DNA of 64,000 nt, from assembly GCF_028554725.1 (NCBI RefSeq), contig NC_071668.1, positions 19,876,001-19,940,000 on the forward strand, written 5' to 3'. The notes beneath the pieces were generated by a model. The model ran no database searches. It saw nothing but the letters and a program-made list of their open reading frames with translations, and had not been told where the DNA came from. Origin of the DNA: Zeugodacus cucurbitae. Lineage: Eukaryota; Arthropoda; Insecta; Diptera; Tephritidae. Position numbers and translations under genes: made by a program. Of the stretch, positions 33,650-45,400 are shown piece after piece (position 1 is the stretch's first letter; each line of letters starts with the position of its first letter).

Positions 33650-35010
33650 AAAGGTTAATTTTAAATTGTTTTACAAAATATATTTAGCAGAGAAAAGTAG
33701 TTAAAAATTACTGATTTGTATTTAAAAATTGTTTTCTAATCTCAAAAATGTATCTGTCCGTTTTGACTTGTGAATCTGATGTAAAGTTTGGTTTTTGCTT
33801 GGGGCTGTCACTATTTCAATACAAAGTGTACTATACATATATATATGAATTGTTAAAGGCATTTAATTTTATTAAAATAAGGCTCGATTTTGTAGGAAAA
33901 ACGAGGATTCTAATATTTCAAAAACACCTGATTCGACTTTCAAGTGTTTTAAGGCTACGACAAGATACATATATCTTTTTCTAGATTTATAGTTCAATGA
34001 CCTCCACCTCCATTAAATCAATAACAACATACAGTCGCAAACTCACCACGACGTCGGCTTAGGCTACATCTTATGAAATCGAGTATCCAAATTACGAAGC
34101 TTAGTAGAACCAACAGTTAGCTAGTGTCCTAGTTATGCTTCTATTATTCTTTTTGTCAAACCTTTCTATAGTCGGAGGTTCAGAAAATATTCTCCTTTTC
34201 TTTCTGCTGACTTGTTCTATATTTTTCTAGTCGTAGTTCCTTACCCAAATACATTTTGGGGCAGGAAGATGTCTTAAGACCGACCTCTAGATAAGTCGTA
34301 TTCCCTTCTAGCTTGAGCAGTCATGGGTTCTATGAAAGATCAAACACGAGCTCATCATCTGCTATGGGTGGCGGTTCCGTGGGGCGGAGGCTCCGCTGTG
34401 AATGGTGTTTAAGGCGTGTCTGAAACTGTCCGTGGCCGCATTCTGCTTTAAGTCGTCCAGCCAACCATACCGGTGCTGCGTAGTTGACGACCGGCCGGCC
34501 GATAGCCTTGTAAGTGGCTCACAACGTTTCTTTGTCCTTTTCCCAAGTGCTGCCGGCTAGCTATTCTAGGATCCTGTTGCGACTCTGTACTTTGGTCATT
34601 ATCGTGGTCGTATGTAGACTGAAGGACTGCAGACTGTCAATGGTAACACCCAAAATCTTGTGGTTATTCACGTTCGGTATTGGTATATCATCGACGTGAA
34701 TGTTAAGGTTTAGTCTGTACTCCTTGGGGTCGTCGTGGATTTAGCGAGTGAGAGTACCATGCTCCTCGCAGAGAGGAAGCAAGAAAGTTCAAGGAGGTAG
34801 TCGTTCACTATTGAACACATGTCATCACTTCCAGAGGTAGTCACAAATATTGGTCCTTCAGCTCTGAGCTAATCCCCTCCATTCATTGTGTTAAAATTAA
34901 TGTTATACTGAATAGTCTTGATTTGAGCTAGACGTTCATCCGTCCTCCTTTCTTTCCGTAATCCTTTCTTTTCCAATAAATTACTACATTTTTAATTTGG
35001 TTAAACGACT
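33650..35010. other. Intergenic with a retroelement relic
   Basis: Between the 306-residue gene and the acyltransferase 3' end. Apart from the non-LTR relic at about 34330-34745, no gene or signal is supported. The open frame at 33748-33984 has no recognisable content. Confidence 0.6.
34330..34745 (-). mobile_element. Jockey/CR1-like non-LTR retroelement fragment
   Basis: The minus strand reads, with single stops and shifts, INVHVDDIPIPNVNNHKILG, VTIDSLQSF, IMTKVQSRNRILE, LAGSTWEKDKETL, ATYKAIGRPVVNYAAPVW and QTRLKH. The YKAIGRPVxNYAAPVW word just after the reverse-transcriptase thumb is typical of Jockey/CR1-group elements in insects. Only the C-terminal piece of ORF2 remains. Confidence 0.75.
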
Positions 35011-35016
35011 TTTATT
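35011..35016 (-). promoter_or_regulatory. Acyltransferase polyadenylation signal
   Basis: AATAAA on the minus strand, about 47 bases after the stop at 35063, in AT-rich sequence. It would give a short 3' UTR. Confidence 0.55.
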
Positions 35017-35062
35017 ACAAAATTATTTAATCACAGAAATTAATTAATAAATTAAAACTCCC

Positions 35063-38000
35063 TCAAAGTGCCACTGTTTCAATATAATTTTCAAATGCAC
35101 GAGATATTTGAGAATGATCCGGACCCAGTTGGGTGTCAGCCATTATCGCCAAACGATATCGATCGCCAAAGCGATGAATATTCAAAGATAGACCTGGAAG
35201 TAATTAAGAAGAAATTAATAATGATTATTAAATTAATTTAAGAATTAAGAAACCCACAAGTTTTCGATTGAGGCGGTCTGAAGAGCAACACATCCTCCAC
35301 CACATGACCCCAGAGTGTTTGGAAATCGGATGTAGCGCCATGTATCTCCGTAATAGTAACGGGAAAATTGTGTGAGAAGAAATTCAAACAGACTTTCGTC
35401 AAGACACGCGGCATCAAAGCGGTCAGCAGATCGAAACGTGTCTGTCCCAACGACGCCAGATAGATCATGATTTGCTTGCGTCGTATATCCTCCACAATCG
35501 TATGCACTTTATGCGTAAGTTCACTGCCGGGCGACTGCAGCGGTAATTGTAGAAAGACTACACCACCAATATTTTCGGCTTTATTGCCTGACTTCTCGGT
35601 GAAATAACCCTTCGCAATGGTGCGACAGGTAGTATTGAGCACCTGTGGTACTGGCGCCTGACTGCTATGCACCGCAAAGTAGTCACGTAAGGCGCCCGCG
35701 AGACAGGCCAATATGAAGTCGGATTCACATGAAGCCGCATTGAAATGATGACGTTGACGCAGTTCAGCCGCATTGATGGATTTCGAGAATGAAACGATTT
35801 TACGTCCTGAATATGACTTCAATTGTAGTATATTCGCTTCTTTGGTGGGTTTAACAAAGAGTTCTTCGTAGATATTCACCGGCGCTTTGAAGATTTCATA
35901 GCAAATCTTAAAGAATTCGATTTGTGCATACAACACCATTGGTAGATATATCGAGATGCGTCCCACATGTGTGTGCGTGAGGTGAGTTTGACCTCTGAAT
36001 ATGAGCTCGCGTATCGCCATCAGTTCGCAGTAGATGCGATAGGGCAACAATACGGTATTGTTGATGTTGAGACGCCACAAGAATTTCGTCCACGATTTCA
36101 CAATATTCGTTGGATGCCACGAAGTGCAGACCGCCTTCCAAGCGGCCTGCCATGAGAGATTGCGTCGTTCGATCTCCTTCAGGAGCAGCATCGTGAATAT
36201 TCTCAAACGTCCATAATTGTCCTTTTGCACATTGTAACGTCGTCGCAGCTTCTGACGCAATTGCATTGTGCGCCTATAATCGATGCACACATTCACGCTG
36301 ACGATCAGCAACACCGACAGCAACTGCGTCACGTTGGTGATATGCACGGGTCTGTAGCCATCTGGTGTCTCCAGCGACTCAAACTCATAGATGAAAGCAT
36401 TCCAAGCATTCACAATCTGCGCGCCAATGTGATTGAGTAGACGTCGTATGTGCACAGGTTCGCGCACGAAATAGGATAGCGCTTGTGCCTTCTTTCTACC
36501 ACCGAACTGATCCATATCTATCTGCGGTTTGCGTCCATTTTCCTGCAGCATTAAGAGTTCGCTGATGTGTAGATCCTCCTCTTCGGCTATGATTAGATGG
36601 TGTACTTTCACGAGCACATAGTAGTGATCGTCCTAAGGTTTGGGGAAGAAGGTTAATGAAATAGAGTTCAGTAGCGGTTAGTGCGTATACGAACCATGGC
36701 TTGTGTCGTAGTAGTCGAGCTCTCGTTTCCAGCCTCTGTTGTAGTTACTGTGGTGGTGGTAGTCGATGCAGTTGGTATAATGATTACTTGCCATTGCGGC
36801 AAGTCGGACGGTATGTATTTAGTGGCCAATTCGCTAACGAAGTCTTGTATGTTACTGTCGCTCACTGGACGTCCGCGATGCGTACGTGCACTGAGTACAA
36901 CATGATTGTTTATATTAAAGGAACTGGATGGAAGAAAAATGTCATGGGATTAAAAAAATTGGAATTCTCAGTAGAGTGCTTGGGATGTCTGAAGATTAAA
37001 TTTCTTGCAAAGAAACAGTTTTCTCTGTTAGATATTGTGCGAAGATAGGTAATGAAGTTTTACAAACCCCTAAAAGTATATAAATTTTCTGATCCGCTAA
37101 TATTTTCACCTTGAATATGGAAGGACTTATAGGTTATTCTATTGTGTCGGGGGATAATATGGAGAATTTCAAGGAAATGTCCTGAGCTATTTATAAGGTA
37201 TTAAGGGGAGAGAGAATTCACCTAAACCTAGTCACCAAACTGAAAAACCAAAAACCAAGGTGCTTCAAACTTAGTCAAGATACTGGTAGCTTTTCTATTT
37301 GTTTGATCATAAACAAACTTCTTTGGGCCTGTAGAATCTGGGTTAAAAGAATCAAGAAATAGAACGTTAAGGATTAAAACGTGTAAAGATCTTAATGGGA
37401 AGAACCTTGTGATAATTTGAGATCCTTGGAACTGAAAAGTAGTTGTAGTTTTAATGAAATGTCCTTGGGTTGAAGTGCTGTTCTATTGATATGTACTATT
37501 TCTGGGGTTCGGATCGTTTTCATATCGCTTGAAACTTCAAATCAGATGAGCTTTCGTTCGAGGTTCTTCGGATTGAAGTTTTCTCGTGGTTCTCATGGGT
37601 TCGGGGGCCTCTGTAACACTACTGCCTTCGCGATCGCGATTTCTTGAGGACTGAGCTCTTTGTTCGACTATTCGACTCTTAGTAGTTGTAAGTGTTCGAA
37701 CAGATTGTTGTCTCAGTGGAGTCGATAAGGTTAAAAATATCTTCCGTACGACTTATTTAAGCTCTTTGAAAGATAGTGGGATGTGCTAATACATATATAT
37801 ATACTAATATATACTAAGATACTAAGATATACTAACCTCGCAGGAATCGAAACTAATCGCTTGAGTGGACTTGTAAAGATATAAAGCTCTTTATCCGACT
37901 CTTCGACTCTTAGTAGTTGTAGGTGTTCGAACAGATGGTTGTCTCAGTGGAGTCGATAAGGTTTAAAATATCTTACGACTTATTTAAGCTCTCTGGAAGA

Positions 38001-41000
38001 TAGTGGGATATACTAATCTCATTCTAGACTCTACAGCTTTCGGTAGTCTAAGGTTTATAACCTCAGCCAACTAATGGAACCTCGCAGAAATCGAAACTAA
38101 TCGCCTGAGTGGACATTCATAGGGTTCAAGACACTTCAGTGATACCTGATCCAAAGTTTACTTACACTTTAATTTATTTCCACTCACCTATTATCATTCA
38201 CCCAAGCGTAGTGACCCCAACAGGTCACCAATTTTTGACGTAATTTCGGAAAACGCAAATAGCCAGCCTTGTCGCGTGCATCCGTCAAATTCTCGGTGTA
38301 GTAAGATTTTATTTGTTCAAAGTCACACTGACCTTTAATTTGAAGAAGAAAGTGAAATATTCCCGCATTGCGTGGTGTATCGATAAAAGTACGAATCTTC
38401 TTCGATTTGGAGATGGTGAGCGTGGGGTATTTGATGCTAAGCACATAATTAACCAACTCATCACTGTAGTGGACACCTGTAAAATTTCATTTTTAATTTA
38501 TTTAATGAAGGGGAGATTTGAATGAATTGTTGCGAATATTTTTCGAAGTATTAGGTAATGAGAGTAATCACTAATTAAATTTATTTCTATGTGTTGCGTC
38601 TGAGCAGCTCTGAAATTTGGTCAGCATGCCGGATCTGATTTGAAATTCAACACAGCTTTAGTTGCACACATGTGCTTAAGTACTTATGTATATACATATG
38701 TATGTATGTATATATATTTAAATATGTATTTATATATAGGCTGCATTGTGATAACACCGGTGCCAATAAATCTATTTTGAAAATGTTTGCAGATTAGGTT
38801 TCATTGAATTGTGCATTTCTATTTGGTGATAAAAAATGTTGTACATACATATATACATACTTATATATAATATACATAAATAATCAATCTTTATTGTTTG
38901 TAAATAATATACCTATGTGTATGTATATATGTACGTTTGGTTATAAAATTATGGATTATGTAAATCGCAATAAAATATATGTGCATATGTCTGTCTGTCC
39001 ACTTGCATTTCACTTTTTTTTTGTTTAAATTTATTTTTATTGAGTTGCTTATCAACACAAAGAACAGGCGATTAATGAGTAATAGAAATAGTCAAAGTTC
39101 AGTATGACTGACTTTGTTTTGTTACTGTTGTTGTGGTTGTGGTTGTTGCTGAAATTGTTGTTGTCGATGACGCTAATGATTAACACAATTCGAGCGGCAG
39201 GTCAAAGTTCACTGTGATTTATTTGATTTGATCAGTGCGTTGGGTAGGTCCCGGTTATAAGTACCATGATACTATACCATACGCAATAAATTACAAATAC
39301 GAATTCATTTGCACATTACAGACATATGTTTAATAAGAGTACAATTGATAGAAGTATGAATAATTCAGTCGAAGGCTTCACATTTTGTCCATTGTGTACT
39401 ATTCGACATCAAACAGATGTTTAATCTATCTGTTTTATGTGATCTCATAAAGAGCTTTTTTCGCTGGCTAAAGTGCAGTTGTACTCTTCTTTTAATGTGT
39501 TCGCTTTTATAGGCAGTGTTCTGATATACAATTATGTTGTCCGATATCGAAATTTAGTCTTCGAATGACTAATGACTAATTAAACTTTAGAGAGTTTTTT
39601 TTGGAGCTTTAAGAGCTTTTTTATAGCTTTAAAAGTTGTTTGCAATAGCCAGTATACAGTACATGGTCATATGAAAGTACAAGTGGGCTGCAATATAAAG
39701 TTTTCCCAAAAATCAATCTAATTACAATGGGGAAAGTCTTCCAAAAAGGAAAGTCTTAGATAAAGCTTTAACTATCTTATTACAAGGCTTGAGCAAAAAT
39801 ACACTTGAAGCAAAAATACAGTGGCTATAATAATTTTCGAAGAGTTTAAAAATCGTTTAAAACTTCATTTGATTCTGAGATCTACTCTACTTTGGGAAGT
39901 CTCCCTAAAGGAATATTTTGTTAGAGACTATTATAAATTCAGCAGACCATTTTACGTTAAAACCAACCTAAAGTCACTCTTTTCAAAAGCTTAGTTCCAC
40001 TTAGAACTGCCTAGCAAAGTAGACTTTACTTTTCTTTACCTTTCGTCGTATACAACTGCTAAGCCAAGCTCCTTTTTCATTGTGATGAAATCATTGCATA
40101 TTCTAGACTATATTATATTGTTACCAAGTGTTGTTTGATTTCCCTGCATCTGGCCTTGAACTTTAAATCTAAAATAGTATTTCATTATTTCAAATAAAAA
40201 TAAACAGTTTTTTTTTGCAATTTTTGTAGTCTGAAGACGGTGTTTTGCACTGTACCTTTGCATTGTGTCAATTTATTTAGCTGATAGGTAGACTATATAT
40301 AATATGTATATTGTATGTATAGTTATGGTGAATAATCTGTTATCAGTTGAATATTGTAAAATGTGCAGCCACAAGGATGTATGAACGCGGTTGCGTGCTT
40401 AGAATTTAAAGACATACAGCGGATGCTGATAGTAGGTGTATTGTTATTGTATTTTTTGGTGGATATAATTCATACCTATATGAATCAATGATATATAATT
40501 AACGGCAATTTTCACAAAACCCGTTACTAGGTCGAACTCTTCTCGAATATTTCCTTCAAAAAGATAGAATCTTGATACAGAAGAAACTTGTAGTTTGAAA
40601 AAAATTCTTCTGGAGAATAAGTCCTGTATCTCTATACTATTAATCCAGCAAAAGATAAATATATTGGATTTTACTGATTCCTAAGGACACTATGCAAAAT
40701 AATGTCTCTACACCCAAGATCCGAATCAAATCAAGTATTATCACCACATTTTTTTGCTACTACAACAAAACAACAACAACGACAAGACCTTTCTATCATA
40801 AAGCTTCAAACTCATTAAAATTTCTGTCTATATATCTCTTGAACGTTTTATTTTAACATTTAATTTTTTTATTATGCATTAGGGTGATCCAAAATTATGA
40901 AACAATTTAAGAACAGACCTTAACCTCTATATCGATTATTTTATAGTCAAATATGTATATATATCAAGTATTAGTTTTGGTCTCGGTTGAAAATTATGAA

Positions 41001-41950
41001 CTCGTGCCGAATAGGGGTCAAAGTTGAAATTTCTCGATGATAGCTCAAAAAAATTTAAATTAATTTCTATTTTATTATTTTAATGTCAAAAATTCTTATT
41101 ATTTTAGTCAACGGTGTATATTTTGTTGTATCCCTGTATTTACTTTATATTTCTCTAATCTCCAGAGAGAAATCTGATCTGGTAACACGTTTGAAAAATC
41201 TCCAATCAACATCAAAATGTATATTTGATATACATATGTGTTTCTATAAGTTGTTACCCTTGGTTAGAAGTGAAAAAATCGCTCATATGATGTTTTGTTT
41301 TTGGGGTCACCCTAATTATAGCACATATAATTCTACTATTAGTTTAATTGGCTGTAGATTTTATATCATAGAAATTAAAAAAAAAAAACATTAATATAAT
41401 TTCAAGAATCACCCTAATATACATATATATCTACTTTGTTATATTGGCTTTATAATTTATATAAAAAAATGATTTTATGGACCACCCTAATGCACACTAT
41501 TATTGCATTTTTCTTCTAATTGACTTTTATTATTTTTATTTATTTTTTCCTCATTTTCCTCCATTATAATTTTTTTTATTATTTTTTAGTAAAATTTTAC
41601 TGTTATTTCTATTAAAAACCTCACAGAAAAAAGTTCTTAATCTAATAATTATAAAATTATTCATTTATTTTATTTCGAGCGCATATCATTTACGATTATT
41701 GTAAATGATGATCATGCCGTGTTAGTTAAGCGCACACATGATCACCATACTTACATACAAAGGACAATATAACCATCGGCAACAGGCAGCAGGCGATTAG
41801 GAAACATATTAACGCTTTGAAAAATGATTTTACTTGACGAAGTATTCTAAAGAAAACGAAATTATAATTATTTTTTCTTTACATATTTTTACGAAATTCC
41901 AGCATAAAATGCGCTTGCAATTTGAGATTCGCAATACTTTACTTTTCCAT
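35063..41950 (-). CDS. Membrane-anchored WS/DGAT-like acyltransferase
   Basis: Six exons join in phase: 41950-41943, 41846-41755, 38476-38188, 36923-36695, 36632-35258 and 35193-35063, giving about 707 residues. The N-terminus MEKILRQVKSFFKALICFLI continues into a 20-residue hydrophobic helix, so the enzyme is probably anchored in the ER membrane. The rest follows the wax ester synthase/DGAT plan: an N-terminal acyltransferase part with WQVIIIP, a Thr/Ser-rich loop, VLVKVHH (HH at about 217-218), and a C-terminal WSD1_C-like domain ending NIHRFGDRYRLAIMADTQLG. This family moves acyl groups from acyl-CoA to alcohols or diacylglycerol. Oddly, the catalytic HHxxxDG reads HHLIIAE: both histidines remain, Asp and Gly are replaced. 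The donor at 36695 (ATG|GTTCGT) is weak; all other junctions are good. The 3.3-kb and 1.3-kb introns carry repeats. Confidence 0.85.
37650..38130 (+). repeat. Two tandem ~230-bp copies in acyltransferase intron
   Basis: Copy one is about 37655-37880, copy two about 37889-38120. Shared order: AGCTCTTT, CGACTCTTAGTAGTTGTA, GTGTTCGAACAGAT, GTTGTCTCAGTGGAGTCGAT, AAGGTT, ACGACTTATTTAAGCTCT, GAAGATAGTGGGAT, then CCTCGCAG and AATCGAAACTAATCGC, TGAGTGGAC. Copy one contains an inserted (AT/ACTA)n microsatellite at 37790-37840. Confidence 0.85.
38477..41754. other. Acyltransferase intron 2 (3.3 kb), contents
   Basis: Holds (TATG/CATA)n microsatellite at 38680-38720 and 38830-38960, a GTTGTTG tract at 39120-39165, and an element of about 620 bases bounded by inverted repeats (40874-41497). 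The frame at 41083-41394 (plus) begins with a hydrophobic stretch but lies wholly inside that element and has no splice or domain support. Nothing else is recognised. Confidence 0.6.
40874..41497. mobile_element. MITE-like element with ACCCTAAT inverted termini
   Basis: The left end reads TGCATTAGGGTGATCCA (about 40876). The right end reads TGGACCACCCTAATGCA (about 41478-41495), its near-perfect inverse. Two further CACCCTAAT words lie inside, near 41310 and 41408, so the right part looks internally repeated. The body is AT-rich without a transposase frame, as expected of a non-autonomous element. No clear target-site duplication could be fixed. Confidence 0.6.
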
Positions 41951-42340
41951 TTTTCACATCACCACTTCCCACGGTTAACTGGTTTAACACTGTAGACGCA
42001 CTTTGCTGTTGTCTTAAAACAAGGATTCACTTATTTTAGCACACAATTATTTTTTAAAATCTTTTTTTATTTTATTTCTATATATAACTTTGTCATCAAA
42101 AGCGCTTTTTCAAATTGCTTTTCATTCACCACTTATTCACTTCAAACACCATTCGCTACGATTAGTCCGTCTATACCGTTCGAGTTATGATTTGAAACTA
42201 AATTAGTAGCTCCGTTGGATCGCCGGGGGTAATCTACTTGTTGAGCCGGCCAACTGCTCTTATCACGGATCGTGTGTCAAGCGAACGTATTGTTATCACC
42301 AAAATAAAAAATACACTCTGCGTTGAGTGGAAGAGGCCGC
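41951..42340 (-). promoter_or_regulatory. Acyltransferase 5' UTR and probable promoter
   Basis: On the minus strand the sequence upstream of the ATG at 41950 is purine-rich with many GTG/AAG words and stops in all frames, typical of a fly 5' UTR, up to about 42290. A GC-rich patch (42215-42290) marks the likely start region. The start codon is followed after only 8 bases by a splice donor, so most regulation of initiation lies in this exon. Confidence 0.45.
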
Positions 42341-42344
42341 CGTA

Positions 42345-43960
42345 GAAGCTGATTTTTACTACCAGCAATGAATGAGTCGAATATTCTGCATATACAGTAA
42401 TTGATAGGTTTTTAAGTAAGGGAGCGCTGAGCTCGTATGGGACCGGAGTTTATGTAACTGGCGCGTGCCACAGGAATTTTATTTTAAGTAAAGACTGGAG
42501 AGTTTTAGGTTGATTATATGTATGTAGGTTATTTGATTGCCAAGACCTATTCTTCATATTGGATTCTCACAAATTTGCAATTGAAAAATATTCGTTTTAT
42601 GAGAAGTCACTTATTTTTTCTGCTTTCAGACTCAATATTTCTAGTATTAAGACTAATCTACAAAATTCTATAGTTTCTTCTAATATCCTAAAACGATTTA
42701 TTTCTTTTCAGTAACAGAATCGGAACCTCATGTTTATTATTTGATAACTTGTAGAGAATATTCTCTAAACTAAGATGTCGTAAAACAACAACTCCAGCAT
42801 AATGGATTTCAAGTTCAGCGAAGTTGGAAACGAATATGTGACAGCGATCCAAAGTGAAAGTGCGATTCTATTTTGAATCGAGTTTTAAATAAGCCGAAGT
42901 ACAACGAAATCTCGAACACCCACAGCCAAGAACTCTTAAAACATCGAATAGAAACAAGCTGGAACCAAGGTATGTGCATACTTAAAACTATCAGATTTAC
43001 AAAAGCTTATATAAACAAAACAACCGTTATGTACTGTATATTTCTATATTTCACTCATCATTCTCGTCAATTTGATATGTATATTCTCTCGAACCAATTA
43101 CCTTGTTGTGAAACATCGTTAGTTGGGCAAAAAATGTCTACTACTGTCATAAAAAGTGCGTATTTTTATATACCACAACAACAACAATTTATTTCTTTTC
43201 TATTTTCATCGTCATCAATGAAAGCCGCGTGAAGCGGAGGCAATTAATATTTGTATTACTATTTAGTGTTTCTTGTAGTTGGACTATTGTCGTAGTTTAT
43301 GCCAGGGAGAGAACAACTAGGTAGTGTGACGCATCAAAGATTTGTTATTATTTTGGAAGAAAAATAGTGCTATGTAGCTCTTGCCGTTTCCTTATTTCTG
43401 TGTTATTCGCAAAGTTCTAAGAAAGGATCTTGAAACTAGGGAGTTCAACTGATGATCTAGTCTCGGAACATCTGCCATCGTATTGAATAACTAGGTAGTT
43501 GTGAAACCAGACATTTATTTATTCTTATATCCAAAACATATTTGTAATCTTTCTTGGAACTACAGAGCTTAATTGATGATCTAATCTTGGAACATCAACC
43601 GCCAATGATTATCAAACATTTCCCCCGAATACTTAAAGTACTTTTATTTTGTTCAGTGGTAATGATGAACTTATAATTCCCACGACCGTCCCGTTCTCAC
43701 GACAGTCGGTTCTACGTAATCGGAAGGGACCCGGATTTTTATTCGTTCAAGGGCTGTCAAATCGGCAGTATTCTTCAAAACAAGAATTAATATTTTATGC
43801 CGCTACAACAACAACATAAAGTTGTAATCGTTATGTTCCGATTGTTTTTCAAACCGAGTACCATACCTCATTGCCTATTGGCTGTTTCCATTTCCGTTCG
43901 GTTCCGAGCTCAATCTCAGGATATAAATATGCTAGAGTATGACCTCTAAAACCTTAGAAA
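42345..43960. other. Non-coding stretch
   Basis: AT-rich sequence with no supportable gene. The plus frame at 42873-43232 has no recognised domain and weak codon bias. 43440-43600 contains two copies of AACTAGGGAGTTCAACTGAT / AACTACAGAGCTTAATTGAT followed by GATCTAATCTTGGAACATC, a small imperfect duplication about 120 bases apart. Confidence 0.5.
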
Positions 43961-43964
43961 CAAT

Positions 43965-44420
43965 TTTGTGAAAGCTATTGCGCAGTCGCATGATGCTTCT
44001 GGCCCAAGGTAAACCGCGGGAGGTCTACCGAGCTCTTCGCCTTCACTAAAGCTTAGCTCTGTTTAGTCGTAGGGGTTCATACAGGCTATTGTCCCATCAG
44101 GATCTACGCTCTAAAGTTAAAAGTCTTACCGGACGCTAGCTGTAGAAGCTCCATGGAGGAGGATGAGGTGGAATCGTCTCATCACTTTCTTCTGGAATGT
44201 TCTGCCTTTGAGAGATTTATAAAAAGGTTTATCGGATCTCACTTTTTCGAACAAACTCGCGAAATAGCGAATCTAAAAGTTAAGTTAAAAATCTCTGCAG
44301 ATTTGTGGTAGGTTCAGGGCGCTTTGTCGACTCTTAATTGTTGATCTAGGGGGATCCAGGCTACACTAAGAACTGGCTTTTAAAGTCTACGTGTATTTCC
44401 CTATGGGTAGATATATCCTT
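43965..44420 (+). mobile_element. Non-LTR retroelement C-terminal fragment (copy 1)
   Basis: The plus frame reads IYALKLKVLPDASC, MEEDEVESSHHFLLECSAFE, FIKRFIGSHFFEQTREIANL, KISADLW and GALSTLNC. The EEDEVESSHHFLLECSAFE part is the zinc-knuckle end that follows RNase H in I/Jockey-group elements. The same family is present at 59745-60560 on the opposite strand. Frameshifts and the lack of the polymerase show a dead fragment. Confidence 0.7.
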
Positions 44421-44424
44421 CCCT

Positions 44425-45400
44425 TTTATGTGAACAGCATACTGTTCTTATAGAGAACTTGGAATAGTAAAGTATTTTGTTACAAGGTCGAATACTCACT
44501 GAGGAATTAAACTCTCTTTTTTCATCTATCGAACTTGATTAAATTTTTATAGATAAAATACTAGGAATGGAATGGAATGGGATTTTTTTAAAAATTGGAA
44601 AATTAAAGGACCTTATTGTGATCATGTGATTTCCTTTTCCCTTATGCAAAACATGGTATCTTAGGCTCGCCTCTCCGAAAATAATGTCCAATTTTGGAGT
44701 TTAGTTTTGAAATTGGGAAATTTTCTAAAAAATCCAGAAGTTCTTGTTTTAATTGTCCCATAAAATCAAGTCGAGGCTATTTTTCAAAAATATAGAATTC
44801 TAAACCCGAATTCCGGCACACTAATTTGCCTTATCCAACAGCACATGGTTTGTGCGATGTTTTCTTTTTCTGCCTGACGCTGACGCTAAACTAAACGCCA
44901 AACATACAGTTATCCTTTTCACGCCACAAGACCATAAAATGCTCAGAATGAAAGAGAGAGAGAGCGCACGTTGAGAGAGTACCTTAAAACGCGCGTGGGT
45001 TCAAAAGCTCACATGCTAGAGAGCTTTGAGCGGCAAAGGAAACTGAAAGGCGCTGTGGTGAATATATTTTCAAATTCTATGCGCTTGAAGGACAAAACGA
45101 ATATTAAGGAAGTGACAGAGAACGCACCAGAGAAGCGATTTGTACATAATTTTCCGCAACGAGAGCGAGCATGTGTGCTGAGCGCGCTTACATTGCAGCA
45201 ATGCTTGTGTACCGTTGAACATCGAAACATCGCACAAAGCATAGAATTAGGCGCTCGCATACATTGCAGCAACACCAGCAGCACCAGCAGCAGCGGCAGG
45301 AGCAGCAGCTGTCGAGCATATATTGGGTTCGCAGGATATGTGAGCCATTTGGCCTGCTGAGTACTGGCATTGCTGTTCGTGCGTTGTGGTCGTAGTCGTC
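44425..45400. other. Non-coding stretch
   Basis: No gene supported. Contains (GA)n at about 44950-44972 and a CAG/GCAGCAG-rich patch near 45200-45320 that produces overlapping open frames on both strands; these look like low-complexity reading frames, not genes. Confidence 0.5.

Noticed and set aside
41083..41394. 103-residue plus frame beginning with a hydrophobic stretch
   Set aside because: Lies inside a MITE-like element with no coding signature; probably chance.
41759..41807. Alternative frame of the acyltransferase exon 2 starting at an internal ATG (MFPNRLLPVADGYIVL)
   Set aside because: It also fits a phase-1 donor (GTATGT), but the other frame joins a start codon exon upstream, gives a proper membrane helix, and uses the stronger GTAAGT donor.
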